From: DASSQJ01 sp963772645
GTDB taxonomy: Bacteria > Actinomycetota > Actinomycetes > Actinomycetales > Dermatophilaceae
Direction of reading: 5' to 3'
DNA length: 64,000 bases
NCBI GenBank assembly: GCA_963772645.1
Contig: CAVYYD010000001.1
Coordinates: forward strand, 62,001 to 126,000
Each line of letters starts with the position of its first letter. Position 1 is the stretch's first letter. The notes under the pieces were generated by a model, which searched no databases, was not told the DNA's origin, and saw nothing but the letters and a program-made list of their open reading frames with translations. This document shows, piece by piece, positions 9,912 to 18,271 of the stretch. The position numbers and the translations under genes were made by a program.

Positions 9912-11057
9912 TCAGAGGCCGAGGTCGCGGCCGATGAGCTCCTTCATGATCTCGTTCGAGCCGGCCCAGATCTTCGAGACCCGGGCGTCGCGCCACGCGC
10001 GGGCGACCCGGTACTCGTTCATGAACCCGTAGCCACCGTGCAGTTGGACGCACTCGTCGAGGACGTGGTTCTGCACCTGCGCCGAGTACCACTTGGCCTT
10101 CGCGGCGTCGACCGGGGTCAGCGTGCCCTCGGCGTGGGCGGCGACGCAGTCGTCGACGTAGGCCTGGGTGACCTCGAGCTCGGTGAGCAGCTCGGCCATC
10201 TTGAACTTGTTGTGCTGGAAGCTGCCGACCGGCTGGCCGAACGCCTTGCGCTCCTTGGTGTACTCGACCGTCTCGCGGAAGATCTGGAAGGCGTGCGCCG
10301 TGTTGGCCACGGCCGCGCCGATCCGCTCCTGGGGCAGCCGCTGCATCATCGCGACGAAGCCCATGCCCTCCTCGCCGAGCCGGTTGGCGTCCGGCACCCG
10401 GACGTCCTCGAAGAACAGCTCGGAGGTGTCGGCCTCCTCCTGTCCCACCTTGTCGAGCTTGCGGCCTCGGCTGAACCCCTCCATGCCGTCCTCGACGACG
10501 AAGAGGGTGATGCCCTTGGCGCCCTTGCTCGGGTCGGTGCGGGCGGCGACGATGACCAGGTCGGCCTGGTAGCCGTTGGTGATGAAGGTCTTGCTGCCGT
10601 TGAGCACCCAGTGGTCGCCGTCGCGGACCGCGGTGGTCCTCAGGGCCGCGAGGTCGGAGCCGCCGGACGGCTCGGTCATCGCGATCGCGGCGATGAGCTC
10701 GCCGTTGGCCATGCCGGGCAGCCAGCGCTGCTTCTGCTCCTCGGTGCCCAGGTCGACGATGTAGGGCGGGCAGACGTCGGAGTGGATGCCGAAGCACGAG
10801 GAGACGGCGAAGTTGAACCCGGCGATGACCTCGGCCGCGACCGCGTTGAAGCGGTAGTCCCCGGCGCCCATGCCGCCGTACTGCTCGGGGATGTCGAGGC
10901 CGAAGAGGCCCTGTGCGCCCGCCTCCTTCCACAGGTCGCGCTCGACCGACTTGACCTCGATCATCTGTGCGGCACGCGGCTTCAGCGTGCGCTCGACGAA
11001 CTCCTGCACCGAGGCGCGGAAGTCCTCGTGCTCTGCGGCGTAGACGTTGCGGGGCAT
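9912..11057 (-). CDS. acyl-CoA dehydrogenase
   Basis: Flavoprotein of 381 residues that introduces the alpha-beta double bond in acyl-CoA esters. Motifs in order are the N-terminal helical domain, AMTEPSGGSDLAALRTTA (FAD/substrate binding), RKAFGQPVGSFQ, and the C-terminal HGGYGFMNEYRVARAWRD. The catalytic Glu lies in the last part, in IWAGSNEIM. The length is normal for the family. The ATG at 11057 has GAGGAG upstream; further in-frame starts upstream would run through the operator and are rejected. The gene is divergent from a TetR-type regulator, and the palindrome between them (11115-11132) is the likely control site. The chain-length preference cannot be read from the sequence. Confidence 0.93.
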   Translation of the reverse strand: MPRNVYAAEHEDFRASVQEFVERTLKPRAAQMIEVKSVERDLWKEAGAQGLFGLDIPEQYGGMGAGDYRFNAVAAEVIAGFNFAVSSCFGIHSDVCPPYIVDLGTEEQKQRWLPGMANGELIAAIAMTEPSGGSDLAALRTTAVRDGDHWVLNGSKTFITNGYQADLVIVAARTDPSKGAKGITLFVVEDGMEGFSRGRKLDKVGQEEADTSELFFEDVRVPDANRLGEEGMGFVAMMQRLPQERIGAAVANTAHAFQIFRETVEYTKERKAFGQPVGSFQHNKFKMAELLTELEVTQAYVDDCVAAHAEGTLTPVDAAKAKWYSAQVQNHVLDECVQLHGGYGFMNEYRVARAWRDARVSKIWAGSNEIMKELIGRDLGL

Positions 11058-11114
11058 CGAACTCCTCGTGGCGGTGGGTCGCGGCGGGCCGTGCGGGGCC
11101 ACGCAGCGACGTTG

Positions 11115-11132
11115 ACTAAGCGCTTGCTTAGT
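11115..11132. promoter_or_regulatory. palindromic operator (TetR-type) in the divergent acd / tetR promoter region
   Basis: ACTAAGCGCTTGCTTAGT: 7-base arms ACTAAGC and GCTTAGT are perfect inverted repeats around GCTT. It lies 58 bases upstream of the acyl-CoA dehydrogenase start and just upstream of the TetR gene, as expected for an autoregulated TetR repressor of a lipid-degradation gene. TTGACT (11112-11117) overlaps its left edge. Confidence 0.75.
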
Positions 11133-11148
11133 GTCACCCGGATGCGGC

Positions 11149-11814
11149 ATGCTGTCAACCGTGCCGAGCACCCCGCCCACCGAGAGCGACGTCCTCGACG
11201 CCCTCGCACCCGAGGGCGGTCGGCGGGAGCGCGTCGGCGACGTCGCGGACACCGCCGTGCGGATCATGCTGGCCGCCGCGGACGCGTTCGCCGAGCACGG
11301 CTTCCCGTCGACGACGACGCGGGACATCGCCTCCAGGGCCGGCCTCTCCCCCGCCGGTGTCTACGTGCACTTCGCCTCGAAGGAGGTGCTGCTCTTCGAG
11401 CTCAGCCGGCGCGGCCACGCCCGGGCACGCGACCTGCTCGTCGAGGCGGCCCGCTCGGCGGGCAACCCCACCGAGGCGCTGCGCTCGATCATCGGCGGCT
11501 TCTCCCGGTGGCACGCCGAGCACCACCAGCTCGGGCGGATCGTCCAGTTCGAGTTCCGGCACCTCAGTCCCGAGCACCGCGACGAGGTGCTCACCCTGCG
11601 CAAGGAGATCGACCGGGTGGTCGCCGGGGTGCTCGCAGACGGGGTCGAGACCGGGGAGTTCACCGTCGAGGACGTGCCCGGCACGTCCCTGGCCCTGCTC
11701 TCGATGGCCGTCGACGTCTCGCGCTGGTACATCCCGGGGGTGCGCCGCGCGCCCGAGGACATCGAGCGGCTCTACGGCGACCTGGCCGTCCGGCTCGTGC
11801 GCGCCCCCCGCTGA
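11149..11814 (+). CDS. TetR family transcriptional regulator
   Basis: DNA-binding repressor of about 221 residues. The TetR N-terminal helix-turn-helix is clear: AADAFAEHGFPSTTTRDIASRAGLSPAGVYVHF, in two parts, followed by the helical ligand-binding half. It most likely responds to an acyl-CoA or similar ligand and controls itself and the divergent acyl-CoA dehydrogenase through the 18-base palindrome. The start is uncertain. An ATG at 11149 is used here. A GTG at 11131 lies inside the operator and is unlikely. A GTG at 11161, preceded by CATGCT and 7 bases, could be a leaderless start. Confidence 0.88.
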   Translation: MLSTVPSTPPTESDVLDALAPEGGRRERVGDVADTAVRIMLAAADAFAEHGFPSTTTRDIASRAGLSPAGVYVHFASKEVLLFELSRRGHARARDLLVEAARSAGNPTEALRSIIGGFSRWHAEHHQLGRIVQFEFRHLSPEHRDEVLTLRKEIDRVVAGVLADGVETGEFTVEDVPGTSLALLSMAVDVSRWYIPGVRRAPEDIERLYGDLAVRLVRAPR

Positions 11815-11929
11815 CACCGGCAGACCGGACGGAGGCTGCCCGGAAACGAGCCGAACCGCCGGGGAGCCGTTGTTAGCATGAGCGCGTCCCGGTCGGCCGG
11901 CGGGACCAGGCACGCACCGCGAGGGGACG

Positions 11930-13228
11930 ATGGACTCGACGACTCGCCCCCTGGTCGGCAGCGGGGCCGTGCTCGACCCCGACGCGCCGGGCGCCGACAA
12001 TCCCCAGACCCTCGCCGAGCGGTTTCGCACCCTCGCGAGTGAGCCCACCCGCCTGCTCGACTTCGTCCTCGGAGCGGCCGTTCTCTTCCCGTGGACGCCA
12101 CCGGGGTTCCCCGACTTCCTCTACCTGGGGCTGGCCGCGAGCGCCGGGCTCGTTCTTCTGGCCAGCCTCCGCCGTCCCTGGTGCGGGTTCTCCACCGTCC
12201 GTTGGCTGCTGCCTGCCCTCGCGGTCGTCATCTTCTACGTCGTGGCGCTCTCCTTCCTCACCCCCGACACCTCTCTGTTCGGGTGGCCCAAGCGTGCCCT
12301 GAGGCTGGTCCTCGTCGCCCTGCTGCTGCTCTCGGTGCTCAGCGCTCGGGTGCACTTCCCGTCCATCGTGCGGGGCGCGGGGACCGCGATCGTCGCCAAC
12401 GCCGTCCTGTTCTTCGGCGGGTTGGCGCCTCGACCGTACGGCGACTTCCTCTCCGGGTTCCTGATGGACAAGAACGTCGCCGGGCTCGTCATCGCGGTCA
12501 TCGGCCTCCTCCTGGCTGGACTGCAGGCCACGTCCCGACGGCGGGCCCTGGTCCTCCTCGGGTCGTTCGGGCTCCTGTGGGCGACCGGCTCACGGACGTC
12601 CCTGGCGGCCTTCGCGTGCGGCGTCGCCTGGTTCCTCCTCCGGCCGCGTCTCGGCGTGCTCGGCCGGCTGCTGCTGGCCGGAGCCCTCGCCTACGTCGTG
12701 CGCCTGCTCGAGGTCGCGTTCGCCCGGGTGGGCGTCTTCGCCGAGCGCGAGGGGACGGACGCGCTCCGGGCCAGGATCGACGCCGCGTCGCAGGTGAAGC
12801 TCAACCTGACGCCCTGGTACGGCTCTGGGCTCGGCGACGCCTTCGTGCACATGCGAGACGGCACCTTCTTCTTCCACAACTCGTACTGGTCCGCTCTCGT
12901 CGAGGGCGGCTGGGTCCTTCTCGTCGCCTACCTCGTCGTCACGGTGTGGTTCGGCGTCGGGCCGCTGCGTTCCGGCCCACCGGTGGCGCCGTGGGCCACG
13001 GCGGCCGAGGCGGCCAACGTCGCGGTGCTCGTCTGTGCGCTGAGGCTCGGCGAGGTGTTCGGCACCACCACGGCGGTGCTCGCCCTCGCTGCCGGCCTCA
13101 TGGGGTATGCCGCCCACAAGGTCTCGGTCGCCGCAAACCCGCCGCCCCCGGCGGCCGTCGCGCCGGCCGCTCACGGGGCCCATCTCGCGCCACCGGCCGG
13201 CGACGTGGCGCCCCTGTCGCGCGGGTAG
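11930..13228 (+). CDS. O-antigen ligase/polymerase-like membrane protein (Wzy/WaaL type)
   Basis: Polytopic membrane protein of 432 residues with about ten hydrophobic helices. It has the long extracytoplasmic loop of the O-antigen ligase family, which here holds FFFHNSYWSALVEGG near residue 310. Relatives polymerise repeat units or ligate glycans at the outer face of the membrane. The ATG at 11930 follows GAGGGGAC. TAGCAT at 11874-11879 may be the -10 box. The C-terminal ~35 residues are Pro/Ala rich. The gene is followed after 9 bases by a methyltransferase gene in the same direction. The function is assigned from topology and the loop pattern only. Confidence 0.75.
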   Translation: MDSTTRPLVGSGAVLDPDAPGADNPQTLAERFRTLASEPTRLLDFVLGAAVLFPWTPPGFPDFLYLGLAASAGLVLLASLRRPWCGFSTVRWLLPALAVVIFYVVALSFLTPDTSLFGWPKRALRLVLVALLLLSVLSARVHFPSIVRGAGTAIVANAVLFFGGLAPRPYGDFLSGFLMDKNVAGLVIAVIGLLLAGLQATSRRRALVLLGSFGLLWATGSRTSLAAFACGVAWFLLRPRLGVLGRLLLAGALAYVVRLLEVAFARVGVFAEREGTDALRARIDAASQVKLNLTPWYGSGLGDAFVHMRDGTFFFHNSYWSALVEGGWVLLVAYLVVTVWFGVGPLRSGPPVAPWATAAEAANVAVLVCALRLGEVFGTTTAVLALAAGLMGYAAHKVSVAANPPPPAAVAPAAHGAHLAPPAGDVAPLSRG

Positions 13229-13231
13229 CCT
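13226..13231 (+). promoter_or_regulatory. candidate -10 box for leaderless methyltransferase mRNA
   Basis: TAGCCT begins at the TAG stop codon of the preceding gene and lies exactly 6 bases before the GTG start at 13238. This is the same spacing as at rph, clpS, orn and others in this window. Confidence 0.45.
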
Positions 13232-13237
13232 GACGCG

Positions 13238-13966
13238 GTGACTGCCGCCCCGGGCCACGGAGGGTCCCCGTCGATCGCGGCGCCCGACTACTGGTGGTAC
13301 GTCGCCCGGAGCCGTCTGCTCGAGGCCGCACTCCGCGACCTGGTCGAGGGCGCGGCCCTCGCGCTCGACCTCGGCAGCGCCGACGGCCCGAGCGCCGGCT
13401 GGTTCCGTGAGGCCACCGCGCACACGGTCGCCCTCGACATCGACACCCGGGGCCTCGGTGCCGGCGGCGTCTGTGGGTCGGCGCTCGCCCTGCCCTTCGC
13501 CGACGGCACCTTCGACGCGGTCGCCGCCTTCGACGTCATCGAGCACTGCGACCCCCAGGAGATGGCGCTCGGTGAGGTGGCCCGAGTGCTGCGGCCCGGC
13601 GGCCGCTTCCTCATGTCGGTCCCGGCCTACCAGTGGGCGTGGAGCGACTTCGACGTGGCCAACGGCCACCACCGCCGCTACACGCGAGGACGGGCCGTGG
13701 CCGCGGTCGAGGCCTCCGGGCTGCGCGTCGACCGGGCCACCTACGGGTTCGCCTCGGTGTTCCCGTTCTTCGCCGCCGAACGCACCCTCCGAAAGGTCAC
13801 CGGCCGGCACGCCCACGGACCGCACGACGTCGTCGACGTGCCCCGGGTCCCACGGGCGGTCAACACGGCGCTGACCCGCCTCTCGCGCGTGGACGCGGCC
13901 GTCCTGCGCCGGGCCGACCTGCCGTTCGGGTCCTCGGTCTTCGTCGCGGCCACCCGGCCGGGCTGA
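13238..13966 (+). CDS. class I SAM-dependent methyltransferase
   Basis: Protein of 242 residues with a Rossmann-type methyltransferase core. Motif I is ALDLGSADGPSAGWF (SAM binding), the acidic strand is VALDIDTRGLG, motif IV is AFDVIEHCDPQEM, and LRPGGRFLMSVP is the typical post-motif strand (Methyltransf_11 type). No ribosome site is seen before the GTG; the TAGCCT box 12 bases upstream suggests a leaderless start. Its place between a Wzy-like protein and a convergent epimerase/glycosyltransferase pair suggests a glycan or lipid-linked substrate, which is inference. Confidence 0.85.
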   Translation: MTAAPGHGGSPSIAAPDYWWYVARSRLLEAALRDLVEGAALALDLGSADGPSAGWFREATAHTVALDIDTRGLGAGGVCGSALALPFADGTFDAVAAFDVIEHCDPQEMALGEVARVLRPGGRFLMSVPAYQWAWSDFDVANGHHRRYTRGRAVAAVEASGLRVDRATYGFASVFPFFAAERTLRKVTGRHAHGPHDVVDVPRVPRAVNTALTRLSRVDAAVLRRADLPFGSSVFVAATRPG

Positions 13967-13970
13967 CCGC

Positions 13971-14924
13971 TCAGCGGTCGAGCGGGCCGCCGGCCACCAC
14001 CCGGGCGCGCACGTCGGCGGCCGTCGCCGCGAGCCCGGCGGCGAGCGTCGTCGTGGCGAGGGCGTCGAGCTCGGGCCAGCGCACCGACCCCATCCGTAGG
14101 TCGAGGACCTGCCCGCGGCCCCCCGGCCCCGGGATGGTGCGCAGCGGTCGGTGGAACACCCGGCGCGCCTCGCCGATGAGGTGGCCGACCGTGACCGGCG
14201 TCCCGGAGGCGATGACCTTGACGGCCACGGTGCCGGGCGGCTCGTCCCGCACGAGCTCGACGGCCCGGCGCGCCATCCGGGCAGCGTCGCCCGCGTGGAC
14301 GTAGTCGCGGAGGGTGTCCATCGAGACGAACACCGGCAGTGGGGACCCGGTCGCGTCGGCGAGGCACAGCTGCGAGAGCAGCCCCTGCGGCTTGCCGAGC
14401 GCCTGACCCGGGCCGTAGACGTTGGCCAGCCGCCCGAGGACCGTGCGCACGCCGGTGCGAGCCGCGAGCGTGCGGACCCGCTCCTCCATCGCGAGCTTGG
14501 TGCGGCCGTAGGGCACGAGGGGGCGCGGCTCGGTGTGCTCGGTGAACGGGGGGCCGGAGGACCCCGCGTAGAGGCCGCCCGCCGAGGAGGCGAGGAAGAA
14601 CGCGCCGTCCTCGGAACCGGCGACCGACCCAGCGAGGGCGTCGACGGCCGCGGTGAAGACCCGCAGCTCGGCGCCGAGCGCATCCTCCCCGGTCGCGACG
14701 ACGCCCGCGCCGGCGCACCAGGCCAGCAGCCACCGGCGGCCCGCACGCTCCTGCCGGAAGCGTTCCGCCTCCGCGAGGAGCGTGCCGACCGCGGCTGCCT
14801 CGTCCGACCACGGCACGCGAGAGGTCATCACCTCGTGCCCTGCGACGCGCAGCTCGGCCGCGAGGTGCCGCCCGACGAGGCCGCCGGCCCCCACGACCCA
14901 GGTGAGGGGCGCGGTGGTGCTCAC
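13971..14924 (-). CDS. NAD-dependent epimerase/dehydratase family protein
   Basis: Extended short-chain dehydrogenase of 317 residues. It has an N-terminal dinucleotide-binding loop WVVGAGGLVGRHLA, then an active-site pattern with FFLASSAGGLYAG (Ser) and PYGRTKLAMEE (YxxxK), and a later NVYGPGQ. It is probably a nucleotide-sugar epimerase, dehydratase or reductase; the substrate is unknown. The GTG start at 14924 overlaps the stop of the upstream glycosyltransferase as GTGA, so both are translated from one mRNA. It converges on the methyltransferase gene with 4 bases between the stops. Confidence 0.88.
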   Translation of the reverse strand: MSTTAPLTWVVGAGGLVGRHLAAELRVAGHEVMTSRVPWSDEAAAVGTLLAEAERFRQERAGRRWLLAWCAGAGVVATGEDALGAELRVFTAAVDALAGSVAGSEDGAFFLASSAGGLYAGSSGPPFTEHTEPRPLVPYGRTKLAMEERVRTLAARTGVRTVLGRLANVYGPGQALGKPQGLLSQLCLADATGSPLPVFVSMDTLRDYVHAGDAARMARRAVELVRDEPPGTVAVKVIASGTPVTVGHLIGEARRVFHRPLRTIPGPGGRGQVLDLRMGSVRWPELDALATTTLAAGLAATAADVRARVVAGGPLDR

Positions 14925-15918
14925 CGCCGGTCCCGCCCCAGCGGACCGTCGGCGCGGTCGCGCACCGGCAGGTAGAGCGGCTTGCCCATCGCCATGTTGA
15001 CCGCCATGCCGACGTACTCGGCGATCACCCCGAGGGCGAAGAGGATGGCGCCGGTCGTCACCATGAGCAGGATCATCGTCGAGGTCCAGCCGGGGACGCT
15101 CCACCGGTTGGTCGCTCGGCCGACGACGAGGACGAGGGCGACGACGGGAGCCAGCCCCAGCGCGGCCGCTCCGGCGACACTGACCCAGCGCAGCGGCGTC
15201 GTCCCGCTGGAGAGGACGAGCCGCCAGAAGTGGGAGAGCAGCCGGCGCAGGTCGTAGCCCGACGGCCGGTCGCCCTCGGCGCGCATCGGCACGGCTGCCG
15301 TCGTCGTGCGGCGGGCGACCCAGGAGATCGCGACGTCGAGGTAGATGCCGGGCCCGGCGTAGGCGGCGACGGAGCGGGCGACCTCGCCGAGGACCAGGCG
15401 GTAACTGTTGAAGTCGGCGGCGGCGGCACCGCGTGCCAGCTTCGCCACCAGCCATTTCGCCGCCTGCGAGGCGAGGTTGCGCCCGGCGCCGTGCGGCGGT
15501 GCGTTCGACGGCTTCGCGTAGACGACGTCGGCCTGGGCGTCGAGGGCGGCGTCGAGGAGGGTGCCGATGTGGCCGGGGTCGTGCTGGCCGTCCTCGTCCA
15601 TCGTCACGACCCACTCGCTGCCCGAGGCCGCGATGCCTGCCAGGGTGGCGGCGTGCTGTCCGAAGTTCCTGCTGAGCCACACCGGCCGGACCCAGTCGTA
15701 CGCGTGGGCCAGCTCACGGATCACCGCGTCCGACCCGTCCGGGCCGCAGTCGTCGACGAGGACGACCTCGGTGACCCGGTAGTAGCGACCACCGGGAGAG
15801 GCCTGCGTCCCGGTCAGCCGCCGCAAGCTCACCGACGAACCCCGGGAGGGTCCGCGCCCTGGTACACCGGGACGACGACGGAGACCAGGTGCGGGGTGTT
15901 CGTCGGGAACCACGGCAA
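14921..15918 (-). CDS. family 2 glycosyltransferase, DPM/GtrB type (5' end frameshifted)
   Basis: Membrane-anchored GT2 enzyme. The intact part shows EVVLVDDCGPDGSD (nucleotide binding), TMDEDGQHDPGHIG (metal-binding DxD region) and two C-terminal membrane helices ending near KPLYLPVRDR. This is the layout of polyprenyl-phosphate glycosyltransferases. The expected first strand LVSVVVPVYQGAD is present, but in another frame that starts near a TTG at 15918. LPGFVGELAA lies in the third frame. So the first ~35 codons are scattered over three frames, with breaks near 15848 and 15810. The rest is intact, which favours sequence errors over a true pseudogene. It probably loads a sugar onto a lipid carrier for the neighbouring membrane protein; that link is inferred. 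Confidence 0.8.
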
Positions 15919-15967
15919 GACCCTAGCGACGGCCTATGCCACAGATACCACCGCGGGAGGCGGACAC

Positions 15968-18244
15968 GTGCTCCAGATCCTCCCGTTCGTCGCGATCGCG
16001 GCCCTCTGGCTCGTGGACGGCATCCCGCCTGGCTCAGTCGCAGTCCTCCTGCTGTGGCACGGCGTCACCGCGGCCTCCGGCTTGGTCGTCTGGCGCCTAG
16101 CGGTGCGGACCCGGATCCCGCTGGTCTTCGAGGTCGGTCTGGCGTACGGGATCGGTCTGGCGCTTCACGTCCCCACGATGCTCGCGGTGCCCGGTCAGTG
16201 GTGGCAGCCCTGGGCCGCGCCGGGTCTTGTGTTGTGCATCGCCCTTGTCGTCCCTCGCTGGCGGCGACGAGCACTGCGAATCTCACCACGCCTGACCCTT
16301 GGCCAACGCGCTACGACAGCAATCGCTTTGTGGGTCGTCGTGGCGCTGGCCTGGTCAGAGAGTATGCGGTCCGCTCCCGTCTCCATCGAGAAGCCCGTCC
16401 CCATCAATATCGACGCCCTCTTCGCCTTGGCCCTGGCTCGGAGGAGCCAGGTCCAGCTGCCGATGTCCTCTCCGTTCGTGGCCGGCGACGACCTGCCCTA
16501 CCACTGGTTCGCATCAGCGGACATCGGCCTCACCGGCACCGCCACGGGTGTGGACCCCTGGGTTGTGTTGGCCCAGGTCTGGTATCCGGTGGTCCTCGCC
16601 CTCGCCGCTCTCGCTGTCGGTGGGCTGACGTGCATCCTCTCCCGCCGGCTGTGGGCTGGACCGCTGGCCACCCTGACGGCAGGCGCAGTGAGCTCACTCA
16701 GAGGCCTGTCGTTCTCCTCCCGGCCGCTGCTCATCATGAACCACGACCTGTGGCAAAGCCCGACGATGGTTCACGGGCTCCTCATGACAAGCACGTTGCT
16801 GGCTTTGCTCCTCGCATTGCTGCGGGCACGCAGGTACCCGGGAACGATGCTGGTGGTCTCCGTCGCTACCTGCACGGCGACATTGGTGGTGACGAAGTCG
16901 ACCCAGGTTCCACTCATCGTCGCGGGTCTGGCGACGGCCGCAGGGGCGGCAGCGCTTCATCGCAGGTGGTCTCGGGCGCTGCGCTTGGCTGCCGTCACCT
17001 TGGGTACCGCTCTGGTGGGAGGCGTGATGTCGTGGTGGGCCTTCCACGGGTCGACGGATGGGCTCTCGGTACACCCTCGCAGCGTCATCCCCCTCCACAC
17101 CTACGCTCAGCGGGACCCAGGACTCGCCGCTTCGATGCTTGGCCTGCCGGATGCGGGGCCCGGCTTCTCTACAGGCGACTACGTCCTGGTAGGGGGCGTC
17201 CTGCTCATTGGACTCTTCTCAGCGACGCTGTACCCCTTGCTGGCGCCTCTGGTGGCTTGGCGTCGCCTACCCCCGGGTGACCCGATGGTCCCAGCCCTGG
17301 GCGGCTCGATCGTCGCGGGCCTGGCCGCCACGCTCGTTCTTCGCCATCCCGGGGGTAGCGAGATCTACTTTCTCGTCGGCACATGGCCAATGGTCGCGGC
17401 ACTCGGAAGCTGGGGGGTGGTGCTGCTGCTGCGACCAACCGCGATGTCTCTAACCACCGTGGCACTGGGCCTGGCTGTCGGCGCCACCTCCGCTGGAGCT
17501 GCCGTCGTCGTGCACGCCCTCCTGCCGACCCGCGGGTGGGTCCTTCGGGCGCTCGTGGTGGCCGGGGCACCGACTCTCGTGGTGCTGAGCGTCCTAACGG
17601 GCGCTGTGCTCCTGGCGGCCGCGAGGCCGGGAGCCGGAGCGGCCGTCCTCGTCGGTGGGCTCGCCTTCGGGGGCCTCGTTTCCACGGGCCTCACCCTTGC
17701 TCCTCTACCCCGGGCCGGAATCTCCAACCGCGGCCAAGCGGACCTGCCGGACGGAACCAGACCCAAGGACCTTCGGCCCGCATTGGTATCTCCGGATCTC
17801 GTCCGTGCGGCGCGCTTCGTTGCGAGCGAGTCCGAGCCCAATGCGGTCATCGCGACGAACCGCCACTGTTCCGCTGGTGGGTCCCTGCCCCAGACCGGGG
17901 AACCGTCGTGCGCGCCCGATGACGTTGTCCTGGCTGCCTTCACGGGCCGCGCGATGCTTGTCGAGGGCTGGATGTTCGAACGAAGCACGGTCTCGAGGGC
18001 GGGTCAGACCTTCCAGAATCTGTCGACCATCCCCTTTGCGGACCAGGGAGTCCTGGCCGCCAATGACTTGGCGTTCACACACCCTGACGATGCGACGCGT
18101 GCTGGCCTGTGCGCTCTCGGCACCCGGTGGGCAGTGGTGGACCACACGGTGCGCGGGACGGCGTCGCATACTGACACGCTGGGAGATGTGGTCATGCGCT
18201 TCGGTAGTGTCGACGTCATCCGCCTGCACTGCGGGCAGCGCTGA
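15968..18244 (+). CDS. large polytopic membrane protein, GT-C-like, function unknown
   Basis: Protein of 758 residues. Roughly the first 570 form a dozen or more hydrophobic helices, and the last ~190 are a soluble, probably extracytoplasmic domain (VIATNRHCSAGG ... WAVVDHTV). An early loop carries INIDALFALALARR and later DDLPYHWFASAD, acidic residues placed as in GT-C glycosyltransferases or polysaccharide-assembly proteins. The GTG at 15968 has GGGAGG upstream. The upstream in-frame extension overlaps the divergent glycosyltransferase and is rejected. Codon use is clearly less GC-biased than in the neighbours, hinting at horizontal acquisition. The divergent GT2/epimerase pair suggests a joint role in surface-glycan assembly. 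Confidence 0.75.
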   Translation: MLQILPFVAIAALWLVDGIPPGSVAVLLLWHGVTAASGLVVWRLAVRTRIPLVFEVGLAYGIGLALHVPTMLAVPGQWWQPWAAPGLVLCIALVVPRWRRRALRISPRLTLGQRATTAIALWVVVALAWSESMRSAPVSIEKPVPINIDALFALALARRSQVQLPMSSPFVAGDDLPYHWFASADIGLTGTATGVDPWVVLAQVWYPVVLALAALAVGGLTCILSRRLWAGPLATLTAGAVSSLRGLSFSSRPLLIMNHDLWQSPTMVHGLLMTSTLLALLLALLRARRYPGTMLVVSVATCTATLVVTKSTQVPLIVAGLATAAGAAALHRRWSRALRLAAVTLGTALVGGVMSWWAFHGSTDGLSVHPRSVIPLHTYAQRDPGLAASMLGLPDAGPGFSTGDYVLVGGVLLIGLFSATLYPLLAPLVAWRRLPPGDPMVPALGGSIVAGLAATLVLRHPGGSEIYFLVGTWPMVAALGSWGVVLLLRPTAMSLTTVALGLAVGATSAGAAVVVHALLPTRGWVLRALVVAGAPTLVVLSVLTGAVLLAAARPGAGAAVLVGGLAFGGLVSTGLTLAPLPRAGISNRGQADLPDGTRPKDLRPALVSPDLVRAARFVASESEPNAVIATNRHCSAGGSLPQTGEPSCAPDDVVLAAFTGRAMLVEGWMFERSTVSRAGQTFQNLSTIPFADQGVLAANDLAFTHPDDATRAGLCALGTRWAVVDHTVRGTASHTDTLGDVVMRFGSVDVIRLHCGQR

Positions 18245-18271
18245 ACTTCGTTCGCGGATCGGGCCCACCCG

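Noticed and set aside
11131..11148. GTG 11131 as the TetR start
   Set aside because: The codon lies inside the palindromic operator and adds six residues without family similarity.
15230..15967. Long N-terminal extension of the membrane protein gene at 15968-18244
   Set aside because: It runs antisense through the conserved GT2 gene and has no domain. The GTG at 15968 has a good ribosome site and is followed directly by a hydrophobic start.
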